The translations under genes were made by a program, and so were the position numbers. Source: an uncultured Porphyromonadaceae bacterium (GTDB lineage Bacteria; Bacteroidota; Bacteroidia; Bacteroidales; Muribaculaceae). Taken from it: 54,504 bases of DNA. Location of the stretch: contig CAMWMD010000017.1 in NCBI GenBank assembly GCA_947175265.1, positions 1 through 54,504 on the forward strand, given 5' to 3'. The notes below the pieces were generated by a model. That model was not told the DNA's origin and searched no databases. It saw only the letters and a list, made by a program, of their open reading frames with translations. Shown in pieces: positions 18,512-27,090 of this stretch (position 1 is the stretch's first letter; each line of letters begins with the position of its first letter).

Positions 18512-19578
18512 CCGACATTATATTTGTCGAAAATCTTGGAGGCTCCCCGCTCGAAAATTTCCCAATGAGCCTTTTGCGCGGGAGGAATTGAATCGGGAAT
18601 CCACGAAGGGATAATCCTGAAATTATGTTTCCCGTAAGGTTTGGCAGAGAAGAATGTATCGTAAGCCGCATTACTGAAAATCGCTTTGCCGTTGTCGTCG
18701 CGTGTAATGACCGCTTTTACCAAAGCTCCTCCACGAGTATCGGCGGTTTTCATATTTGAAATGAAATTTCCCAGAGAATAAACTACGAGAACATCTTTAT
18801 TATCCCGCTCATTCCTGATTATTTTCATAGGCTGGATTACATGAGGATGCCCTCCTATGATAAGATCTACACCTTGATCCACAAGGAAGTCGGTAAGATT
18901 CCTCTGGACGCCGTTTTCAATAAGCACATACTCGATTCCCCAGTGCATAGCCACCACGATAATTTCAGCACCTGCATTTTTCGTGAGCGATATCTCATGG
19001 GCCATTTTCTCCTTATCGATCAAAGACACCTCAATGCCGTCAACAGGAGGTATACCGTTAGTGCCGTAGGTATAATTGAGAAAACCGATTTTGAACCCGT
19101 TGATATTCTTGATGAAAGGGACGAGAGAATCTCGTTGCTCTACATTGCTGTAAGTGCCTATATGGTCAATACCGAGTCGGTCGAGTGCAGTCAGAGTTCT
19201 CCTTGCCGCCTTGTCTCTACGGTCAAGACAATGATTATTTGCGGTGAGCATCATGTCAAATCCGGCATCCCGTAATGCCTCAGCGTAGGAATCGGGGGCA
19301 CTGAAACAGGGGTAACCCGTATAATCGGGGCCTCCGCCAAGAGGGACTTCAAGATTGCAAACCGCATAATCGGCACTATGTATTTCGGGTGCAATCAAAG
19401 AGAAGCAGTCAGAGTAATCATAGCCTTTCCCTTTCGCAATTTCACGGGCTTTGTCAAGTTGAGCCTGATGTTGCATCGCATCCCCCACAAAAAGTAGTTC
19501 CGCCTTAGGGGCGGAACCGATGGAATCTGCACCTGTCAGGAATGAGATGAGAGAGAAAAGAAAAATCTGCAGGGACAT
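18475..19578 (-). CDS. CapA-family metallophosphatase-like protein (PGA_cap)
   Basis: A 367-residue secreted protein (signal peptide about 1-22) with the CapA/PgsA calcineurin-like fold. Visible motifs in order: LLFVGDAMQHQ (first metal-binding Asp), ADYAVCNLEVPLGGG, LTANNHCLDR, VVAMHWGIEY and IGGHPHVIQP. Family members act in poly-gamma-glutamate capsule export or as envelope phosphatases. No capsule synthase genes are nearby, so an envelope hydrolase role is more likely here. It ends the GT5-DUF4270-CapA operon, 22 bases after the DUF4270 gene. Its last five residues arise from a 19-bp tandem duplication. Confidence 0.85.
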   Translation of the reverse strand: MSLQIFLFSLISFLTGADSIGSAPKAELLFVGDAMQHQAQLDKAREIAKGKGYDYSDCFSLIAPEIHSADYAVCNLEVPLGGGPDYTGYPCFSAPDSYAEALRDAGFDMMLTANNHCLDRRDKAARRTLTALDRLGIDHIGTYSNVEQRDSLVPFIKNINGFKIGFLNYTYGTNGIPPVDGIEVSLIDKEKMAHEISLTKNAGAEIIVVAMHWGIEYVLIENGVQRNLTDFLVDQGVDLIIGGHPHVIQPMKIIRNERDNKDVLVVYSLGNFISNMKTADTRGGALVKAVITRDDNGKAIFSNAAYDTFFSAKPYGKHNFRIIPSWIPDSIPPAQKAHWEIFERGASKIFDKYNVGVPRVNRSPESK

Positions 19579-19600
19579 TAATTATAAAGGATTATGTAAA

Positions 19601-21028
19601 TCAATCAAATTTTTGACTTGAGAAGGAGAACACAACCAAAGCATTCTCTGTGTGGAGCCTGGTCATGGTCGGTCTTCTTGTGTAGGGGCTGCAACCCGTG
19701 ATGAAAGAAGCGGTTTCATTTCCGTAATTATCCAATTGGCTTTCTTTCTTAAGGTAGACAGGAATGAGGGTGAACTCTACATCTTCCGGGCTGATGGTTT
19801 TCTTGTTGAGGAGATTTACTATATAGTTTCTCATCGACGGGAAAACGTATGATCCTTTCTTGTCGTCATAAGAGGCGGAGAAGGAAGTCTTGTTGTCAGG
19901 TATCTTATTCTTCCTGAAGAAATCATCCGCTTCAGAAGAAAGCACCATCAACAGGTTTGGAGCCATAGTTATGTCGTAATCGTTTTCCACAATTTCCGCA
20001 GGGATTGAAAGGGATAGTTCGCTGACGAGTGACAGGTTATGGTCGTCATTCTCGTAGCGAGCAATGATCTGCTCAGCAGGGAAAGTGAATTTGGCATTGT
20101 ATCCACCGGGAGTGGTGAGTATTATCTCGCCGTTCTCTACACGTTGTTTAAGCGACTCAGCAATCTTCAGGTTGATGTTGTTGCTGCTGAGTACCTCCGG
20201 AGAGACAATGAACGGCATCACGGTGTCATTATCAATAACCGTCTTCACCACTTCCTTGTCATCCTCAATTACTGTCTCCTCCTTCTCGGTATGATAGAAG
20301 ATAAAGAGTGCGACAGTCTGTATATTGGAGACGCAACCGCGGCCGAATGAGGTCTCGACGAATATTCCGGGGAGGAATTTCTCGGCAAAGGTCTGAGGCC
20401 ATTGAAATACTTCAGGGTGATTTTTGTATTCAAGGAAAATCTTATCGGCATAATCCTTTCCGAGAGGCACTCGTATACCCACACCGGTCTGGGAATAGAA
20501 AACCGAATCATTCATCCCCATGCGAGATGATGTGAAAGTCTTGGAGCCCAGAAGTTCCATATTCTCATAACCTATGGAGGCTACGGGGTCAAACTCATTT
20601 GTAATATTGTCGGGAATCGGTAAATTCAGTTTATAGACGTTTACCCTTTGAGGAGCGAGAGAGTCACCCACAATATCGCCACGAGACATGTTAAGGACCA
20701 TTTCGCATGAATCAATCATCGAGACATCCAAATCTTCCGGCGTGCCGAGTTGTGTCGCGCAAAGCATACGGCAGACGAAAGAAGAGGTGAGGCTTCCATA
20801 TTCAGGCACGTTAATTGAACCGAGCAGTAATGACCCTGAGCGAGAATCGTAATTGAAGTTCTCCACACCTCCGGCACGGAGATCAAACGTCAGGGAATCC
20901 ACGAAAATGGAAACATTGCCATCAGTGAGAGAGTTACCGATCTGGCTTGTGTCATCGTCACAAGCGAAATTTAATGCGGCAAGGGCCAATGCCGAGACCG
21001 GTAAGAAAAGACGAAAAGCCTTCATCAT
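19601..21028 (-). CDS. DUF4270 family lipoprotein
   Basis: A 475-residue predicted outer-membrane-type lipoprotein. The signal sequence MMKAFRLFLPVSALALAALNFAC ends in a lipobox Cys followed by acidic DDD, as is common in exported Bacteroidetes lipoproteins. The mature domain shows the DUF4270 pattern: DDDTSQIGNSL, VDSLTFDLRAG, SGSLLLGSINVPEYGSLTSSFVCRM, and a late FSASYDDKKGSYVFPSMRNYIVNLL. No enzyme motif is visible and the molecular role is unknown. It is sandwiched between the GT5-like gene (26-base gap) and capA (22-base gap), suggesting a shared envelope or glycan task. Confidence 0.85.
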   Translation of the reverse strand: MMKAFRLFLPVSALALAALNFACDDDTSQIGNSLTDGNVSIFVDSLTFDLRAGGVENFNYDSRSGSLLLGSINVPEYGSLTSSFVCRMLCATQLGTPEDLDVSMIDSCEMVLNMSRGDIVGDSLAPQRVNVYKLNLPIPDNITNEFDPVASIGYENMELLGSKTFTSSRMGMNDSVFYSQTGVGIRVPLGKDYADKIFLEYKNHPEVFQWPQTFAEKFLPGIFVETSFGRGCVSNIQTVALFIFYHTEKEETVIEDDKEVVKTVIDNDTVMPFIVSPEVLSSNNINLKIAESLKQRVENGEIILTTPGGYNAKFTFPAEQIIARYENDDHNLSLVSELSLSIPAEIVENDYDITMAPNLLMVLSSEADDFFRKNKIPDNKTSFSASYDDKKGSYVFPSMRNYIVNLLNKKTISPEDVEFTLIPVYLKKESQLDNYGNETASFITGCSPYTRRPTMTRLHTENALVVFSFSSQKFD

Positions 21029-21054
21029 GCTTGAAAAGTCGTTAATAAGAAAAG

Positions 21055-21870
21055 TCAGAGCGAGTTGTAAAAATCTGCATAGGCATCCATACCTCCGGCC
21101 TCAATCTGTTCAGGGAGCAGGCATGGTTTACCGGTTGATTTGATATACTCCAGGAGAGCAGGGTCGATATCTGCATCCGCCACAACAATGGCATGGGAGA
21201 AATCTATGGCCATTCTGTGCAGGAGATTTGTGTCAAGCGGGAGCGACTGGAATTTCTTGATATCACGGGCAGGGAAACCGTCCTCCTTAAGTTTGGCGAA
21301 GAAGCGTTCGTCAATGGGAGCGGATATTTTTCCGGGCAAAATGGAATAGACCATTTTAGTGCCCTTGAAAGAGGGATCGTCGCTATACATTCTTTTCATA
21401 TACATAGGCACCAGCGCAGAAATCCAGCCGGCGCACTGAATGATTTTGGGATCCCAACGGAGTTTCTTGGCAGTCTCCATTGCACCGCGAGCGTAGAAAA
21501 TTGCTCGTTCGTCATTGTCGGAACGATTGCTTCCTACCGCATCCTCGTCGGTATCAAGTTTTTGGAAATAATCATCATTATCGATGAAATAGACCTGAAT
21601 TCTCGAAGGCTGGAGGGAGGCAACCTTAATAATAAGGGGATGGTCGTTGTCGTCGATCATGATATTCATGCCGGAAAGCCTGATAACCTCATGAAGTTGA
21701 TTTCTGCGTTCATTGACGTTACCAAATTTAGGCATAAAAGTCCTTACTTCAAATCCATGCCCCTGCATTCCAACAGCGAGAGCCTTCCCAAGGGAAGACA
21801 CCGGATTTGCAGGCAGATAGGGATTTATTTCCTGATTGATAAAAAGTATTCTTTTGTTTGTCATGCTCAT
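21055..21870 (-). CDS. Truncated GT5 glycogen/starch synthase-like protein
   Basis: A 272-residue protein equal to only the N-terminal (starch synthase catalytic) lobe of GT5 glycogen synthase. The C-terminal GT1-like lobe is absent. Visible: RILFINQEINPYLPANPVSSLGKALAVGMQGHG and EVRTFMPKFG, then GWISALVPMYMKRMY where full-length enzymes have HDWHTAL. The ADP-glucose motif KTGGL is not present near the N-terminus. Short versions like this recur in Bacteroidales and are annotated glycogen synthase, but activity is doubtful. Start 21870 is preferred (21864 possible), because the -7 promoter box at 21946-21953 excludes longer frames. It is divergent from panC. Confidence 0.8.
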   Translation of the reverse strand: MSMTNKRILFINQEINPYLPANPVSSLGKALAVGMQGHGFEVRTFMPKFGNVNERRNQLHEVIRLSGMNIMIDDNDHPLIIKVASLQPSRIQVYFIDNDDYFQKLDTDEDAVGSNRSDNDERAIFYARGAMETAKKLRWDPKIIQCAGWISALVPMYMKRMYSDDPSFKGTKMVYSILPGKISAPIDERFFAKLKEDGFPARDIKKFQSLPLDTNLLHRMAIDFSHAIVVADADIDPALLEYIKSTGKPCLLPEQIEAGGMDAYADFYNSL

Positions 21871-21945
21871 TCGAATTAACCCTCCGGCGGGAGAAGCGGA
21901 TTGGAAAGCCAAATCAAAAGGAGATGCCAATCCACATTCAAGATG

Positions 21946-21953
21946 CAAAGTTA
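21946..21953 (-). promoter_or_regulatory. Candidate -7 box for the GT5-DUF4270-CapA operon
   Basis: TAACTTTG on the minus strand (complement of 21946-21953) matches TAnnTTTG. No good TTTG lies at 19-21 bases upstream; the nearest is TTTA at a spacing of 23. Predicted transcription start is near 21939, giving a leader of about 70 bases. Confidence 0.5.
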
Positions 21954-22075
21954 ATAATTTTTTTGCAGGGGAGGCGTAAAAACGGGTTATGAAAACAGAA
22001 ATTTAAGTAACTTTAATAAAAAATAGAGTATAAAGGAGGAAAAATGGCGATTTTAAGAAAAGTTTGGAAGACTTG

Positions 22076-22108
22076 TTTGGCAATAATCTGAATAAATCAT
22101 TAATTTTG
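22076..22108 (+). promoter_or_regulatory. panC promoter (Bacteroidetes type)
   Basis: TTTG at 22076-22079, a 21-base spacer and TAATTTTG at 22101-22108 match the consensus. Transcription should start near 22115, about 40 bases before the panC ATG. Confidence 0.82.
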
Positions 22109-22156
22109 CAGTCTAAAACAAAACCCAAGGACTACAGAAAATAAAAAGAAAGGGCA

Positions 22157-23020
22157 ATGATCATTTTAAGAACAGTCAATGATGTGCGCCGATATGTCTC
22201 GGAGCAGAAAGGGAGGCATGCATCGATTGGGCTTGTGCCTACAATGGGCGCGCTTCACGCAGGGCATCTGTCTCTGGTGGAGAAAGCCGTAAAGGGGAAT
22301 GATGTCGTGATAGCGAGTGTCTTCGTGAATCCGACACAGTTCAATAATCCCGTAGACCTTGCAACGTATCCACGCGATGAGGAATCAGATTTCCGTCTGC
22401 TTTCAGAGGCCGGAGTATCGGCGGTTTTTGCGCCTTCGGTTGAGGAAATATACCCGGGAGGGGTTTCGGCCCATTCCGGCCATGTTTATGATCTGGGTTC
22501 GGTGGCTGAAGTGATGGAGGGGAAATATCGTCCCGGACATTTTCAAGGAGTGGCCCAGATAGTGAGTCTCTTGTTCCGCATAGTTACCCCTGACAGGGCC
22601 TATTTCGGAGAGAAAGACTTCCAGCAGATAGCCGTCATACGAAAAATGATAGAGACTGAAGGGATCGATGTCGAGATAATAGCATGTCCGATAAAGCGTG
22701 CTGAAGACGGCCTTGCCCTTTCAAGCCGCAATGCGCTTCTCACCGAGGAACAGCGTAAGATAGCCCCTGATATTCATGCCGCGCTGAAGGAAAGTGTGGA
22801 GTATAGTAAAACCCACTCAGTAAGGGCTACCCACGATAGCGTGGTAGAACGAATCGATGCGATGCCGGAAATGAAGGTGGAGTATTTCGAGATTGTTGAC
22901 GGCCGCACCCTTGAATCGATAGATGAATGGGAAGAATCACCGTGGGTCGTGGGATGCATAACAGTCTATTGTGGAAAAGTGCGACTGATTGACAACATAG
23001 CCTATCGGATGCCAAAATAA
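22157..23020 (+). CDS. panC: Pantothenate synthetase
   Basis: This enzyme joins D-pantoate and beta-alanine using ATP to make pantothenate, the coenzyme A precursor. Visible: the nucleotidyl-transferase motif [10 protein letters not shown] (28-37, HxGH-like), NPTQFN (58-63), GHFQGV (127-132), GEKDFQQ (151-157) and [12 protein letters not shown] (181-192), which holds the KMSKS-equivalent loop. Its 287 residues are standard. panD follows after 12 bases, so the enzyme that makes beta-alanine and the one that uses it are co-expressed. The promoter at 22076-22108 drives both. Confidence 0.97.
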   Translation: MIILRTVNDVRRYVSEQKGRHASIGLVPTMGALHAGHLSLVEKAVKGNDVVIASVFVNPTQFNNPVDLATYPRDEESDFRLLSEAGVSAVFAPSVEEIYPGGVSAHSGHVYDLGSVAEVMEGKYRPGHFQGVAQIVSLLFRIVTPDRAYFGEKDFQQIAVIRKMIETEGIDVEIIACPIKRAEDGLALSSRNALLTEEQRKIAPDIHAALKESVEYSKTHSVRATHDSVVERIDAMPEMKVEYFEIVDGRTLESIDEWEESPWVVGCITVYCGKVRLIDNIAYRMPK

Positions 23021-23032
23021 CAAGTAGAAGAG

Positions 23033-23380
23033 ATGCTTATTGAAATGATGAAATCGAAGATTCACCGCGTCACCGTGACGGAGGCGAATCTCAACTATAT
23101 CGGCAGTATAACCATAGACCGCGCGTTGCTCAAGGCTGCAAATATTCTTGAAGGGGAGCGAGTATGGATAGTCGACAACAATAATGGGGAAAGATTTGAT
23201 ACCTATACTATAGGAGGAGAAGAGGGGAGTGGAGTTGTATGCCTCAATGGGGCCGCAGCGAGAAAAGTGCAGCCGGGAGATGTGGTCATAATAATGGCCT
23301 ACGCACAGATGACGCCCGAGGAGGCAAAGACGTTCAAGCCGTCGGTAATATTCCCGGATACGGTCACCAACAGGTTGTGA
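23033..23380 (+). CDS. panD: Aspartate 1-decarboxylase proenzyme
   Basis: A pyruvoyl enzyme that makes beta-alanine from L-aspartate for pantothenate synthesis. The 115-residue precursor self-cleaves between Gly24 and Ser25 (motif YIGSITID, 22-29), with Ser25 becoming the pyruvoyl group. Counting from the ATG at 23033 puts the cleavage at the canonical 24/25 position, which supports this start. The catalytic Lys is K9 in [11 protein letters not shown]. The segment [23 protein letters not shown] is diagnostic. It lies 12 bases after panC; ffh follows at 70 bases with no visible promoter. Confidence 0.97.
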   Translation: MLIEMMKSKIHRVTVTEANLNYIGSITIDRALLKAANILEGERVWIVDNNNGERFDTYTIGGEEGSGVVCLNGAAARKVQPGDVVIIMAYAQMTPEEAKTFKPSVIFPDTVTNRL

Positions 23381-23450
23381 CTCCCTGTCATCCCGGAGGC
23401 AGGAAAGATCCGGGAGAATGCTAACGACATAAAACAGCATACCTGAAAAT

Positions 23451-24809
23451 ATGTTTAATAATCTCTCAGATAGACTTGAACGTTCATTCAAACTTCTGAA
23501 GGGTGAAGGAAAAATCACCGAAATCAATATAGCCCAGACCATGAAAGATGTGCGTCGTGCCCTTTTGGATGCCGACGTCAGTTTCAAGGTGGCAAAGACA
23601 TTTACAGAAACTGTAAAGAAGAAGGCATTAGGTCAGAATGTAATCAATTCCTTGAAGCCTAAGGAATTGATGGTGAAGATAGTGCATGATGAGTTGACCT
23701 CCCTAATGGGTGGAGAGGCAGCTCCGCTCAATCTCTCGGGAAATCCTACTGTCATTCTTATGTCAGGTCTTCAGGGCTCAGGAAAAACCACATTTTCCGG
23801 AAAACTTGCCAAGAAACTCAAGTCGAGCAAAGGGAAACGACCACTTCTTATCGCGGCCGACGTCTATCGTCCGGCAGCAATCGAGCAGTTGAAGGTGCTT
23901 GGAGAGAGCATCGGTGTTCCCGTTTATACTGAGGAGGGTAATAAGAATCCTGTGGAGATTGCCCTTAACGGTATTTCCGAAGCAAAAAGGAATCATTATG
24001 ATCTCGTGGTGATCGATACTGCGGGTCGCCTTGCAGTAGATGAGGAGATGATGAACGAGATAGAGGCTATCAAGAAAGCGGTGAAGCCTCAGGAGACACT
24101 CTTTGTCGTCGACTCCATGACGGGTCAGGATGCAGTGAACACAGCGAAGGAATTTAACAACCGTCTTGATTTTGACGGAGTGATCCTGACAAAACTTGAT
24201 GGCGATACACGAGGAGGAGCGGCTCTGTCGATACGTTCAGTTGTAGAGAAGCCTATCAAATACATAGGCACCGGAGAGAAACTTGAGGATCTACAGGAAT
24301 TCAATCCTGAGGGTATGGCCAGCCGAATCCTCGGCATGGGCGATATAGTCGAACTCGCCAAACGTGCCCAGGAACTTTACGACCAGAAAGAGGCAGAGCG
24401 TCTTCAGGAAAAGATAAAGAAGAATAAGTTTGACTTTGAAGACTTTCTCAACCAGATTCATCAGATCAAGAAGATGGGAAACATCAAGGAACTCGCATCC
24501 ATGATTCCGGGAGTAGGTAAAGTTATAAAGGATATCGATATTGATGACTCAGCCTTTAATTCAATTGAGGCTATAATCAATTCTATGACACCTTACGAGA
24601 GGCATAATCCGGAGATTCTCAATACGAGCCGCCGTCAGCGTATTGCCAAAGGATCGGGCACCTCTATCCAGTCTGTCAATAAGTTCATCAAGCAGTTTGA
24701 GGATACCAGAAAGATGATGCGTGCGGCCTCAAATATGAAGAATCCGATGAAAATGATGAATCAGTTGAAACAGGCAAAGAGCGCCATGAAAGGTGGCAGA
24801 TTCAGATAA
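23451..24809 (+). CDS. ffh: Signal recognition particle GTPase Ffh
   Basis: The protein part of the signal recognition particle binds signal sequences of nascent membrane proteins and SRP RNA, then docks with FtsY. The N domain (about 1-85) leads into the G domain with P-loop GLQGSGKTT (106-114). Later G motifs follow: DVYRPAA, DTAGR, TKLDGD. The C-terminal M domain is methionine-rich (RKMMRAASNMKNPMKMMNQL) and ends with Gly/Arg-rich residues. Its 452 residues are typical. It follows panD on the same strand and ends at a bidirectional terminator shared with the convergent nucleotidyltransferase gene. Confidence 0.97.
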   Translation: MFNNLSDRLERSFKLLKGEGKITEINIAQTMKDVRRALLDADVSFKVAKTFTETVKKKALGQNVINSLKPKELMVKIVHDELTSLMGGEAAPLNLSGNPTVILMSGLQGSGKTTFSGKLAKKLKSSKGKRPLLIAADVYRPAAIEQLKVLGESIGVPVYTEEGNKNPVEIALNGISEAKRNHYDLVVIDTAGRLAVDEEMMNEIEAIKKAVKPQETLFVVDSMTGQDAVNTAKEFNNRLDFDGVILTKLDGDTRGGAALSIRSVVEKPIKYIGTGEKLEDLQEFNPEGMASRILGMGDIVELAKRAQELYDQKEAERLQEKIKKNKFDFEDFLNQIHQIKKMGNIKELASMIPGVGKVIKDIDIDDSAFNSIEAIINSMTPYERHNPEILNTSRRQRIAKGSGTSIQSVNKFIKQFEDTRKMMRAASNMKNPMKMMNQLKQAKSAMKGGRFR

Positions 24810-24832
24810 GACCTCAAAACAACAAGCATAAT

Positions 24833-24874
24833 AAAAAAGGGATGTGAAATCAAAATTTCCACATCCCTTTTTTA
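24833..24874. terminator. Bidirectional terminator between ffh and the nucleotidyltransferase gene
   Basis: GGGATGTG (24839-24846) pairs with CACATCCC (24860-24867), extended inward by AAA/TTT past a one-base bulge. The stem is flanked by A6 on the left and T6 on the right, so it can stop transcription in both directions between two convergent genes. Confidence 0.88.
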
Positions 24875-24887
24875 TAGGGTATAATTC

Positions 24888-25787
24888 TCAGAATAATTTT
24901 TCAGGATACACTCCCTCATCAACAAGTTTGCGGAATTGCTCCACAGTTGCCGGACGATCGGCGGCATAGGTTACGCCGAACCATTTGGAAGGGGTCTCCA
25001 GGACTTTCAGGCTGACCTTTCCGGATTGGATGAGTTCATTGACTACGGTCGGTATATAGAACTCTGATTTCAGTTCATCATGATGAGCCTCAAGGAAACG
25101 GAGAAAAGATTCCACGGAATAATCAAAATAGTCGGGAGTGAATCCCCACATATTCATAGATACAGTGCCGTCGGAGGGGAAAGGCACCACCTTCTCATCA
25201 ACAATCTGGATCACGTTGTCGCCTTTCTTTTCAATACCGTGGCATTCCTTAACCCCCGTGAGATTCCCGTTTTCATCGACAGAGCAGAGTCCGCGTGAAA
25301 CCCCGCCATTCTCGCTGAGGGTATTTCCGATCTTAAACCCGATCATGCAATAGCAATCTTTTTTCCCCTTAACCGAACGAAGGAAATCTGCAAGGATACG
25401 GAAACTATCCACACCATAATAATCATCCGCATTTATTACGGCAAAAGGCTCCTTGATTACGTCTTTACCCATCAGGACGGCGTGATTGGTGCCCCAGGGC
25501 TTTACGCGTTCGGGATTTGGCAAGTAGCCACCGGGAAGATTATTTATATCTTGAAACACCACCTCTACCGGGACATGGCCTTCATATTTGGAAATTACCT
25601 TTTCACGAAATTCCTTCTCGAAATCATGACGGATAACGAAAACAATTTTGCCGAATCCAGCTCTCAGGGCATCATACACGGAATAATCCATGATTGTGTC
25701 GCCACTGGGACCAACTCCGTCCAATTGTTTCAGACCTCCGTATCGACTGCCCATGCCGGCAGCAAGAATAAATAGAGTAGGTTTCAT
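24888..25787 (-). CDS. Sugar-phosphate nucleotidyltransferase
   Basis: A 299-residue NTP-transferase of the GT-A-like fold that activates a sugar 1-phosphate to an NDP-sugar. The signature LAAGMGSRYGGLKQLDGVG (about 8-26) supplies the nucleotide-binding loop, and FAVINADDYYG the metal-binding Asp pair. Related Bacteroidetes proteins are annotated only as nucleotidyltransferases or as MurNAc-1-phosphate uridylyltransferase-like. No partner kinase is adjacent, so the sugar is undetermined. It follows the delta prime gene by 41 bases on the same strand and probably shares its transcript. Confidence 0.8.
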   Translation of the reverse strand: MKPTLFILAAGMGSRYGGLKQLDGVGPSGDTIMDYSVYDALRAGFGKIVFVIRHDFEKEFREKVISKYEGHVPVEVVFQDINNLPGGYLPNPERVKPWGTNHAVLMGKDVIKEPFAVINADDYYGVDSFRILADFLRSVKGKKDCYCMIGFKIGNTLSENGGVSRGLCSVDENGNLTGVKECHGIEKKGDNVIQIVDEKVVPFPSDGTVSMNMWGFTPDYFDYSVESFLRFLEAHHDELKSEFYIPTVVNELIQSGKVSLKVLETPSKWFGVTYAADRPATVEQFRKLVDEGVYPEKLF

Positions 25788-25828
25788 ATTCGTATATTAT
25801 TAATGTGTAAATTGTTGTTCAATCAGTC

Positions 25829-26980
25829 TCATCCATTCAATCCGAGAGGATTGGGTTTTGGCATCCTGACCCACTGTGAAATGAGGAGCATAAGGTCAAA
25901 CATCACTATCTTGCCGTTTGCATTACGTTCGATATCGGCGGAGGCTCTCGAAATTTCATTTGAAAGGGCCTCCACGTTTCCTTCGTGGATGAAGGGAGAG
26001 AATCTCATGCTGAATGCTTCCTCTTCAGGCGTCATGAGTGTCACTTGGGGCAGGCGCAGATTATAAATGAAATTCTCTCTGATCATACGGTTGCAATAAG
26101 AAAGGAAACGCAGCAACTTTTCCCTACCCATAGAAGCAGTGAGTTCAGAAATCGCCTTCAGCCTGTCAGCCTTCAAGGCGTAGGCCATTCTCATGATTTC
26201 CTTAAACAAGTCGGAAAATTCAAGGAGTTCATCCGGGTGGCAGGCAATCGCCTCCGCTTTTCCCATACTTCCTTCAGCGATTCTCGCTGAAGAGGCCGCG
26301 AGATCCGCACCTACGTGAAGAGTCTGTTGCAGATACGATGCTATGTCGTTTTCAGACAAGGGGTGAAGATTGAAGCGTTGGGTACGCGAGAATATAGTCG
26401 GGAGCAATTTCGAGTCATCATTCGAGACCAGAATGAAGATTGTATCCTCAAACGGTTCCTCAATCACTTTAAGCAACTTATTGGCGGCTTCAGGGCGCAA
26501 CTTCTCAGGGAGCCATATAATGAAAATCTTATAATTCTCCTGATATGAGGAGAGGGATGCCTTCCCAATTATATCCTCACTCTCACCGACATAAATCACA
26601 GGTTGGGAATTTCCGGCCTGCAGTAATTCATTCCATTTCTCGGGAGGCATATAACTCCAATCGGAGAGCATCTCTTTCCATTTGTCGATGTAATCGGAAG
26701 AGATAGGATTTTTGAGATCCTTCTTAATTATAGGAAAGGAGAAATGCACATCGGGATTATTGAAATTCTTATGTTGCAGGCATGATGGGCAAACCCCGCA
26801 AGCATCCCCGTTGATGCGGTTATGGCAGTGAATGTATTGAGCCAAAGCCCTTGCGACCCTCATTTTACCAATTCCGGAGATACCGGAAAAAAGGATAGCA
26901 TGGGGAATGCGCCCTGAGTCTACGATGTCACGAAGGGCTGAGATTGTATCTTTATGTCCTGCTATTTCGGAAAATTTCAT
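25829..26980 (-). CDS. holB: DNA polymerase III delta prime subunit
   Basis: The clamp-loader subunit works with tau/gamma and delta to load the beta clamp. The start is ATG at 26980 (MKFSEIAGHKDTISALRD): the -7 box at 27007-27014 puts transcription start near 27001 and rules out the longer frame. The AAA+ fold is clear (HAILFSGISGIGKMRVARAL). The P-loop has Met where Ser/Thr should follow Lys, in line with delta prime not hydrolysing ATP. A zinc module (CGVCPSCLQHK with an upstream Cys) is conserved. SRT in the FSRTQRF segment is the arginine-finger motif. Length about 383. Confidence 0.9.
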   Translation of the reverse strand: MKFSEIAGHKDTISALRDIVDSGRIPHAILFSGISGIGKMRVARALAQYIHCHNRINGDACGVCPSCLQHKNFNNPDVHFSFPIIKKDLKNPISSDYIDKWKEMLSDWSYMPPEKWNELLQAGNSQPVIYVGESEDIIGKASLSSYQENYKIFIIWLPEKLRPEAANKLLKVIEEPFEDTIFILVSNDDSKLLPTIFSRTQRFNLHPLSENDIASYLQQTLHVGADLAASSARIAEGSMGKAEAIACHPDELLEFSDLFKEIMRMAYALKADRLKAISELTASMGREKLLRFLSYCNRMIRENFIYNLRLPQVTLMTPEEEAFSMRFSPFIHEGNVEALSNEISRASADIERNANGKIVMFDLMLLISQWVRMPKPNPLGLNG

Positions 26981-27006
26981 TAACGTGTGGCAGAGATAAT
27001 GGAGTG

Positions 27007-27038
27007 CAAAAGTACTTATAAGAATTGAGAAAAACAAG
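27007..27038 (-). promoter_or_regulatory. Promoter of the holB-nucleotidyltransferase operon
   Basis: On the minus strand: CTTG (complement of 27035-27038, one mismatch to TTTG), a 20-base spacer and TACTTTTG (complement of 27007-27014, perfect). The predicted transcript begins near 27001, just upstream of the ATG at 26980. Confidence 0.65.
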
Positions 27039-27078
27039 AGGGATGAAAAAACGATTTTTACAATTCAAGATAAAGTGT

Positions 27079-27086
27079 TAACTTTG
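27079..27086 (+). promoter_or_regulatory. -7 box immediately upstream of the AddB-like gene
   Basis: TAACTTTG at 27079-27086 is a perfect TAnnTTTG. The position 20 bases upstream reads TTTT (27055-27058). Only four bases separate the box from the ATG at 27091, so the predicted transcript would have essentially no 5' leader. Confidence 0.6.
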
Positions 27087-27090
27087 AAGC

